A stretch of DNA of 64,000 nt, taken from Lophius americanus. Lineage: Eukaryota; Chordata; Actinopteri; Lophiiformes; Lophiidae. Under the pieces are notes generated by a model. It did not search any database. It saw nothing but the letters and a program-made list of their open reading frames with translations, and was not told the origin of the DNA. A program made the translations under genes and the position numbers. Every line of letters starts with the position of its first letter. The first letter of the stretch is position 1. Of this stretch, positions 56,901 through 64,000 are shown one piece after another. Location: positions 3,845,001-3,909,000 of the forward strand of contig JBBDHG010000043.1 in NCBI GenBank assembly GCA_037951165.1, read 5' to 3'.

Positions 56901-57524
56901 TGAGACTGAAGAAACACAATAAACAGAGAAATCTTACACTGGGAAAACACCGGGAAAAGAGCTGGAGTATGGAAAGTGTGATACAAAACTCCGACAAACT
57001 GGAACTTAAAGAGGGAAAAAAAAAAACTTAAAGAGACAAACAGATGAATGTGGTTGTGTTTGTAATTTAATGTCATCTCACAGGCTTCCAAATAAGAGTA
57101 ATATAACATGTACTAAATCAAACAAAATCATTTAAGGAAATATTGTATAAAATAAGATTTGCAAATAATGCTGCAATTATACAAAATTCTGACAACGACG
57201 GTTACATCATACCAACGAATAATATCCCTTAAGGTGGGATTTCTCTGAAGAAATGGACTAATGCAAGTAAATGCGTGAATAATATCTCCACCGCTTCATG
57301 AACGCAATCAAGGCAACGTGACGCAAGTGGAACGGGCGAACTATTAGGGCGGAACAATCAGACCGCGGCGTCATCGAGACGAGAGACAGGCACAGATGGG
57401 GATGGAGCACCAGTGATGACACAAAAGACGAAAGACAGGGAATAAAGGGGCAAAATAAGAATGACAGGATGTGTGAGGCAATAGATTTACGAGAGAATTA
57501 AACTTTCTGAATAAGACAGGAAAC
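53913..57524. other. Long mostly unique stretch, no gene supported
   Basis: Contains a short (TAGC)n run at 54107-54123 and several 60-134 residue frames (54463-54858 -, 55060-55365 +, 55724-56017 +, 56705-57109 -), none with a recognised domain. 56700-57480 is rich in GAGACAGGAAAC-like purine text reminiscent of fish non-autonomous transposon interiors, but I could not find ends. Confidence 0.3.
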
Positions 57525-57690
57525 ATCCATCCGTCCATTTTCTCTGACCTCTTGTTCGGTTCGGTATCGCAGGTGGGGCTGAAGCCTATCCCGGCTGAAT
57601 TTGGGCGAGAGTTGAATCCATCTCAGGATTTGAACCCTGTGCCTCTGGGATGCATCTGTGCATCCTCCTGTGCCGCTGGGCTGCATGACA
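57525..57690. repeat. Dispersed teleost repeat (CCATCCATTTTCT family), internally deleted
   Basis: CATCCATCCGTCCATTTTCT (57527-57546) followed by GGTGGGGCTGAAGCCTATCC, CGGCTGAATTTGGGCGAGAG and then GGATTTGAACCCTGTGCCTC is the outer head and the outer tail of a common fish repeat with its middle removed. The TTTGAACCC phrase is not a tRNA T-loop. Confidence 0.7.
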
Positions 57691-58129
57691 GGAAACTCTA
57701 ATACAAGAAAAGCCAGAGTAATGCCAATTAACCTTTAAGGAGAGAGAGCTAAAGACAAAAACCATGACAAACAAAAGTTAATAAATCATAAAATACACCA
57801 GAGACAAACGTACTGAAAACAGAGCCGTGACTGTAAGCCAGCAAGAATGCTATGTTGGCGGTGATTGCAGTCGTGGCAAAGGCCAATGTCATGTAATCTA
57901 AAGTAATGAAGTAATTGCAGCTTACAGGGTGGAGCACATGAGACTGGGACACAGATAAAACTTTCCAAAAGTACAACATGATCTCTCGTCTCAGCTGGGA
58001 GGACTGTCAGCCGCGAGTCAGGAAACATTGTGTGAGAGAGTAATGAGTGTGAGTCTTGATGTTGGAAGCAGGGCTGCATAAAATAGATTTGAATCTGAAA
58101 CTCGATGCTACTTAGCCTAAGTCGTTTTT
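57691..58129. other. Unique stretch, no gene supported
   Basis: Overlapping minus-strand frames (57749-58079) cover much of it. They resemble nothing known. Confidence 0.3.
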
Positions 58130-58550
58130 ATAGTAATAATATTCCTGAAAGTCAGGGGATTTTATGGAGTCATACTAGCCGCCGCCACAGACGTTACTGG
58201 GATAGTTGGATAACTGAATAATCAGGTCATGGATCATTTTCAAGTTTTTATACCCTTATTGACCTTAATGCGAGAAAGAACTGGATTGTTTTGGGAAATG
58301 GCAGTAGCATATTTCCGACACTAGGTGAAGGTGTATCTCCAAAATCACAGGGTCATAATTGTTCAACCGTTAGTCCGATTTAGTTCCAAATTCAATCATA
58401 AGTTCCCATCAGTTGGTCCGATTTAGTCAAATATTTTCCATATATGAACCACCATGATTCCAGACATTGGGTCTTGTTTTATTAGGAGCTCAGAAAAAGT
58501 AGTTAACTTTATTTATCTTCATTCCTGAGTCACTATGGGATCTGGTCCTG
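58130..58550 (-). repeat. TIR-1 family repeat, copy 10, first part
   Basis: Reverse copy starting with AATATTCCTGAAAGTCAGGG (58138-58157) and GCCGCCGCC. It then has GACCTTAATGCGAGAAAGAAC, GCATATTTCCGACACTAGGTG (58308-58328), TTCAACCGTTAGTCCGATTT and ACTATGGGATCTGGTCCTGG (58531-58550). It is interrupted there and resumes at about 59333. Confidence 0.75.
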
Positions 58551-58818
58551 GGCTCCGTTCACACTGCAGGAAAACTGTGACCCAGGTCGGATTTTTGGCT
58601 CCTATGCAACGTTTTCATGGCAGTGTGATCATAAACCACATGGAATCGGATCTTTTCCAGTTCCGTTTTGGGCAACTTCCATATGTGGTCCTGAATCAGA
58701 TGGAGGTCCATTTTTTTGCAATGTGATCTCAGTCTGAATCGTCAGATTGGAATTCATGCGAAACTGGCGTCATCATCGATTATTGTCGCAAAGCTGCGGG
58801 AGACACATTCACTCGAAA
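58551..58818. mobile_element. Non-autonomous DNA transposon piece nested in TIR-1 copy 10
   Basis: GCTCCGTTCACACTGCAGGA (58552-58571), then GACCCAGGTCGGATTTTTGG, GTGTGATCATAAACCACATGG and TCTGAATCGTCAGATTGG, has the wording of fish transposon ends that read ttcacactgcagg and ccgatttttt. Its far end is not clear because the minisatellite begins at 58819. Confidence 0.5.
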
Positions 58819-59332
58819 ATATCACTATAAACACTATAAACATCACTATAAACAATATAAACATCACTATAAACACTATAAACATCACTACAAATACTAT
58901 AACATCACTTCAAACACTATAAACATCACTACAAATACTATAAACATCACTATAAACACTATAAACATCTCTAAAAACACTATAAACATCACTACAAATA
59001 CTATAAACATCACTATAAACACTATAAACATCACTATAAAACTAAAAGACATCACTATAAACACTATAAACATCACTATAAACACTATAAACATCACTAC
59101 AAACACTATAAACCCTATAAACATCACTATAAACACTATAAACATCACTACAAACACTATAAACCCTATAAACATCACTATAAAAACTAAACGTCACTAT
59201 AAACATCACTACAAAATACTATAAACGTCACTATAAACATCACTATAAACACTAAACGCCTCTATGAACATCACTATAAACATTATACACATAACAATAA
59301 ACACTATAAATATCACTATAAACACTATAAAC
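58819..59332. repeat. ATAAACATCACT minisatellite
   Basis: About 510 bp built from two words, ATAAACATCACT (12 bp) and ATAAACACT (9 bp), alternating mostly as a 21-bp pair with occasional ACAAATACT, ATAAACCCT and AAAACTAA variants. The minus-strand frame of 93 residues (MFIVFIV repeats) is a translation of the array and not a membrane protein. Confidence 0.95.
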
Positions 59333-59475
59333 AGAGATTATTAAATTTAATTGACATTATTAAAGAGCCACATTTAATTTGAGGGGTTTCAGGGGGATTG
59401 CTTGTACCAAGCAGGGGATTGGAGGCTTTTCGGGGATATACCCATGCTGTCGGGGGTAACAGTGTAGGCCTAGTT
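59333..59475 (-). repeat. TIR-1 family repeat, copy 10, second part
   Basis: Resumes with GAGATTATTAAATTTAATTG, continues with GGGGGATTGCTTGTACCAAG and CAGGGGATTGGAGGCTTTTC, and ends GGGGATATACCCATGCTGTC and GTAGGCCTAG (59409-59471), the outer end that mirrors the start of copies 3, 4, 8 and 11. Confidence 0.75.
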
Positions 59476-60264
59476 GTTTTTTAGTTAAAAACATATTCTT
59501 ACACATTATCAGTATGACACCCAATATGAAGCTCACAGGCATTTCATTAAGTAATAGCTTTGAGGAATAATTACGAATAAATTAAAATATTGCATGAGCT
59601 TTTGATTTTTTGCCCTGGGAATGTTTACTGGGAGAATCCATGATCAGCATAAAATATCCAAACAAGATGGGGGTTTTTTTTTCGTCTTTCCCCTTGTAGA
59701 AAAAACACACATTAGCACTGCTATGGAACATGTCTCAGATCTGTGATCTGAACATGATGCATGAAAATGAAAAAGAAATTTAAATGACGCAGGTGGGACC
59801 TAATCGCAGCAGATGTACCTTTCCCGGAGGAAGATGCCCATCGCTCATCATCCACAGATGAATGTTTCCATGCTGGTTGGAAAGCACTCAGAATCCTATC
59901 TGTTATGATCATCACATTTCTGACAGCTATCCTGATTGTAGATCACATAGCATGTTTGCAGCGCCGTCACCTCCTCCACCTCCTCCACCTCCTCTCTTCA
60001 TTTGCCTCGCTTGCAGATTTTCCTCCATATGCAGCACTTTGGTGGATGGCATGCACCTCCTGATGAATTGATGGGGTGGGGGGGACCTTTGGCCCTAGTA
60101 GCAGCGTTTGAAAACAAGTAAAATCCGTGAATATTGAGTCAAGCTACAGGCTAAAGGTGCCATGCAATAATTCACCGCTGACATCCCCACACAGAAACCG
60201 GAATTATGGACCCACCTCCGATTCTTCTGTTTTCGTGCTGGTCACATACTAATATCTTAGATCT
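59476..60264. other. Unique stretch, no gene supported
   Basis: A CCTCCA-type hexamer run at 59968-59998. Nothing else recognised. Confidence 0.35.
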
Positions 60265-60640
60265 TCAAACAAGAACCAGGCCTAAGATATCATCCTCGAC
60301 GGAAAGGTTAATTCCAGAAAAGGCCCCAATCCGCTGCGTTGTACAAGCAATCCAGCTGATTGGACTCCTGAAATTTTATGTGAAGTGATATCCAAATCGG
60401 TTTTTCGTAAAACTCCCCAATGCGTTGAATCAGAGTAGAATATGATCTTTACAAGACAGATCTCCTCAACTTGATTCCAAATGTGGACTAAATCGGACAG
60501 TTGGGAAAATCAATCCTGTTCTTCCTCACACTAAGGTCTATGCTGGTATGATTTTTTTTTTTTTCAGACACAGTTGCACCAACAGCGGTGGCGGTTCCAT
60601 AACATCCCAGAGCTTTCCAGGACATAATTACCAACAAAGG
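60265..60640 (+). repeat. TIR-1 family repeat, copy 11
   Basis: Compact forward copy with both ends: GAACCAGGCCTAAGATATCA (60273-60292), AAAAGGCCCCAATCCGCTGC and GTTGTACAAGCAATCC, then GATTGGACTCCTGAAATTTT and a single module (CTCCCCAATGCGTTGAATC at 60413). It continues with GTTCTTCCTCACACTAAGGT and ends CAGAGCTTTCCAGGACATAA (60609-60628). It is about 375 bp, near the minimal length. Confidence 0.75.
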
Positions 60641-62164
60641 TAACCTGGACAGTTTATGCATTCTTGCCACAGCATGCCAAAAGCCCCATTTTCAAAGCCT
60701 TTGTCAAGGTTTATGTTTATTAAACACGATGGAGGCGTAATGCTGGGTCGGAGTTTTTCCACCTCTGATGTAAAAGCAGAGATAGTAGCAGAGGTGAAAC
60801 CAACAACGGCATAAATGTAAGGTGGAGAGGCAGGATGGACTTGTAGCGTTATTATGTGTACTATGTGCGTAATTATGTGTGCAGCTCACAGTCAGAAGAA
60901 TAAAAAGCAGCTATTAGCAGGTAACAGCTAACCATAAATGTTTTTGTCGATAGAAAACCTTCTTGGTGTGATTTGTTCTGGAATCGGCTGGGGCCAATGC
61001 ACTCTTATTTTGAAAGTAACAAGCAGGAAACAAAGGGTAGAGAGAGAGAGGGAGAGATTTTGCCAACAAACTTCGGTACCACGGCCTTTGTCAGGTCCGA
61101 CCATTATCTATTAACTATTTAAAATGACCGACTGAAAGAACGAAATGGAGCTCACGCTCAAAGAAAATCCGCTGAGGACATCAAGGACAAACTTGACACC
61201 TTCAAAAAAAAAAAAAAAGGCTTGAAAGCATTCAAAAATGTAACAAAAGCAGCTCTCGCGCCGCTAAGCTGCTACAGTACGCAGAAGAATTTAAACTAGA
61301 GGTCAAGACCAGCCGCAGGTGAAGGAAGTGGAGGAGGGACGAGGAATGTAGGGGGAAAAGAGAGAGAGGATGAATCATCTTCTGCGAGATCAGAAAGCGA
61401 TGACTAACAGGAGGGATTATTTAGAGAGTAAATCAGCACAACATTCAATCAGAATATTTTATTATGTGAAAGGAGTCCCGGCCAACAAACTAGAGAATAA
61501 ATCAAGATCAGCAAAAAAAAATAACACGAGTTTGACGCTCCTCTGGTGTGCAGCCATTCAATCCATTGTGCTGAGCGTCTTCAGCGAAGCACCTGAGGGA
61601 GAGAAGAAATAACGTCTCAGGAAAAACAGACGATATTCTGACCAAGAGTGCAACAGGAATAATGTGAGTCCCATCCAAAAATATATTCAGGGGGGGGGAA
61701 ACAAATCGTTTTCTATTCCCAGCTGAACTGGATATGTTTGGAAATGTAGGCATGAGTAGAAGGTAGATGCTTAGCTCTGGTTTACAAGGTCCATTCAAAC
61801 AGAAAAAAGGTTCTGATGGAGAAAATAAACTAAGGGGAGCATCAGCAGCACTTATTTAAGTGACTGATTGGACCCAGTCGCTATGTGGACTGTGAGTCAT
61901 GAAGAAGACGAGGAGCCATCAGCTCCACACTGGTGTAGCAACTGGAGAAGAGTTAGCATGTCGTTTAAAGAGAGTGTGAGACACCTGAAACAGTTTGGTT
62001 AATACACATAGAAGAAGAAGAAGGTTTGGAAGAAGGTTTTGTATTTTTCCATCTCTTTCTACTTTACTTCTTTTACTATCCTCTTGCAAGATGGAAAAAC
62101 TGGAAGAGAGAAGAGCGAGAGTTAGAATGATTTACTAGGTGCAAACTGAGTCTTGTTCTTGGTG
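60641..62164. other. Unique stretch, no gene supported
   Basis: A 15-base A run at 61206-61220 and a short GA run near 61040-61053. Open frames at 61370-61612 (+) and 61508-61798 (-) overlap antisense without recognised domains. Confidence 0.35.
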
Positions 62165-62795
62165 AGGCTTTCTCCTCTCCACCATCACATGGAACCATGA
62201 CCTCTGACCTTTATTGAGGTCATCTCGACGCTATGGAGGAATCTAGACAGGTTGGCCACCTCTAGGAAGGACCACGATTATTCCAAGTCTTCCTCACGTG
62301 TAGATTATAGGTCTCACTGTGGATCTGTGGAGTTCCAGAACCTTAGAAACAGCTTGGGAACATTGACAGATCTCTATCGCATATCTCTTTTGATTTTGCC
62401 AAGGGTGTTATACAGCTGAGACACAGGAGGCAACTTCCTGCTTGTGAAGATGGTCTATTGAAGTGATGAGGTGGTTGAACAGGGCTGGAAGTGATCAGGT
62501 CCGGTGGGGTCTAGTCCAGCTGGGACCAGTTATTAAAGCAGTTTGATGGTTTTTCGGGGGTTTTTCTGTTTAGTCTCTAAGGGGGCAAATACTTTTTCAA
62601 ACAAACCCAGATGGTTTTACATAACCTTTTTAGTTTTATAGACACAATTATGACTAGAAACATTTTCGTGTTTGCTCAGCTTTCATTTGTTTTATCTCCG
62701 ATCTTCATACGACACAGATAAGTATTAGATACATACAAACATAGGAGAAATAGAAGAAACCAAGGGGGGATCCAATACTTTTTCCCAAGGCTGTA
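62165..62795 (-). mobile_element. Tc1-like transposon remnant (Tc1-c)
   Basis: GATTATAGGTCTCACTGTGG (62304-62323), then AGTTCCAGAACCTTAGAAAC and AGCTTGGGAAC, matches the transposase-coding interior of another fish Tc1 family (coding on the minus strand). It continues through GGAAGTGATCAGGTCCGG to AAGGGGGCAAATACTTTTTC (62580-62599). The right terminus is GGATCCAATACTTTTTCCCA then AGGCTGTA (62768-62795). The left end and most of the transposase are missing. Different from Tc1-a and Tc1-b. Confidence 0.7.
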
Positions 62796-62949
62796 ACTGC
62801 CGCGATCGTGAGTAAATGGGTCGCAACCTGTGGTTCGATATCTTGCTCAAGGATATTTGTACATGAAGATAAGTGAGTGAGTGATGTGTAAATAAATAAG
62901 TGAGTAGCTCTTATTAGGAGTATTGAAAATAAATAGAAGAAGAAAATTA

Positions 62950-63625
62950 GGAAGTTGTCATTTCACAGGAATGAAGTCCTTATCTTAAAAGGAGAAAGTT
63001 GTAACCTTATGTGATAAAGTCAGCATTTTTAGGAGACAAAAGTTATGGAGTTAAGAGAAAAAGAACTCGGAATATTTTTGAGAATTTACCAAGAATAGAG
63101 TCAGAATTTTCCTAGAATGAAGTCGGAATTTTATGAGGGTTTAGTTAAGTTGTAATTTTAAGAAAGAAACAGTCATAATTTAAGAGAAAAAAGTCGGAAA
63201 TTAAGGAGAATTTTTTTTTTATTTATCTAGAATAATGTTGAAGTTTTACAAAAATAAAGTCAGAACTTTAGGTGAATAAAGTTTGAATTTTGAGAGATAT
63301 AGTTTAAAGGGGAAAAAAGTTCTAAAGTTCTGATATTCATAATAATGCTGTGTTAATCTTCTATTCTATATTTGTTTATTTGTCAAACCTATATTAGAAT
63401 AAAGCTCCACGCTCCTCACTTTGACACTGACAACACTCTTATGATATTTCACCTCTAATGCACGTTTTAAGATGAAGTCTTTATTCTCATTAAATTCAGA
63501 CTTTAATCTCCTATAATTATAATTTCAGTCATGTTGGATCCCAAGTTTTTTTTACTCGCGAAATTCTTTTTTGCGAGTTTTTTACTCAAATTGCGGTTTT
63601 CTCTACATAAAATTACAATTTCATT
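62950..63625. repeat. Degenerate AAAGTCGGAATTTT-type minisatellite
   Basis: Loose tandem units of about 20-30 bp reading AGAATAAAGTC.GAATTTT with heavy variation through 63320. Further relatives in reverse orientation (CTTTATTCTCATTAAATTCAGACTTT) lie at about 63478-63503. The 66-residue Lys-rich frame at 63503-63703 is a by-product. Confidence 0.6.
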
Positions 63626-64000
63626 CTGGTAATCTTGTTGATTTTCTTCCTTTTTTTCTCTTTCTTTTTTTTTTGCCAATGCGGCCCTTATACTCCGCCA
63701 CACTCATCGCTACTAGCAGCAGAAGTCGGCATTCTTCAAAAATCAAACCTTTGATAGTTTAAAGAAAGAATGCACTCTTTCCTCTTTGTGTTTCATCTTT
63801 GGAACAAGACGATGTCTGATTCCTGTAATGTGAACAGTCCCAGCTGACACCTGCAGTCACAGCATTCCAGGTAGTTTGGCCCCCATGTTCATTCCAGGCT
63901 GGATTATTTTTTTCTTCTTTTTTTTCTACAGCAAGTCATCAAGAGAGGCGGCTTTTAAAGCGCTCCTACGGTACAGCTTTCCTGCACCTCCGCTGGTTCC
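63626..64000. other. Unique stretch at the window edge
   Basis: T-rich runs at 63640-63675 and 63910-63930. No gene seen; a feature could continue beyond the window. Confidence 0.3.

Noticed and set aside
58897..59178. 93-residue hydrophobic minus-strand frame resembling a membrane protein
   Set aside because: It is a direct translation of the ATAAACATCACT minisatellite.

Overview
The window reads as non-coding nuclear DNA from a ray-finned fish, probably an advanced teleost. Three things point there: long CA/GT, TA, GA and ATTC microsatellites; fossils of Tc1-type DNA transposons; and fragments of the RTE/Rex3-like and L2/Rex1-like non-LTR retrotransposons that dominate teleost repeats. There is no operon-like packing of open frames. 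The longest open frames are translations of simple repeats or decayed transposon genes. I found no host protein-coding exon, rRNA or tRNA gene that I can defend, so the window is most likely intergenic desert or the inside of a very large intron. Single short exons and conserved enhancers cannot be excluded by eye.

Layout: 1-760 is a copy of an unnamed repeat family (TIR-1 below). 2.9-5.6 kb holds a Tc1 remnant, a long TA tract, another TIR-1 copy, a GT/poly-G tract, and CA, CT and GAGAGAG tracts. 5.7-10.6 kb is a repeat cluster: TIR-1, SINE-like pieces, one copy of a second unnamed family (TIR-2), an L2-like reverse transcriptase scrap and other dispersed fragments. 10.6-17.8 kb is mostly unique sequence with one TIR-1 fragment and one RTE 3' end. 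17.8-20 kb has a 700-bp CA-rich block and a 360-bp GA-rich block. 21-28.9 kb contains a hAT-like end, an L2-like RT pseudogene, TIR-1 copies, a 53-bp tandem repeat and the second TIR-2 copy, inverted relative to the first. 29.9-35.4 kb has two LINE ORF2 C-terminal remnants and a TIR-1 copy. 36.6-44.3 kb has a 21-bp minisatellite, a Tc1 fragment, a GT block, TIR-1 copies, a local 113-bp duplication and the longest Tc1 copy. 46.4-50.7 kb has an RTE end with an expanded ATTC tail, a diverged tandem duplication and another Tc1 copy. 52-64 kb has poly-C runs, a LINE tail, a TIR-1 copy split by a nested insertion with a 12-bp minisatellite, a further TIR-1 copy, a Tc1 end and a degenerate minisatellite.

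The main point of interest is the recurring TIR-1 family (at least 11 pieces, both orientations), with short inverted ends and an internal module near 160 bp that varies in number. TIR-2 (two long copies plus a fragment) is also worth attention. Both look like non-autonomous DNA transposons; I cannot name either from sequence alone. Nothing here encodes a working system that I can see.
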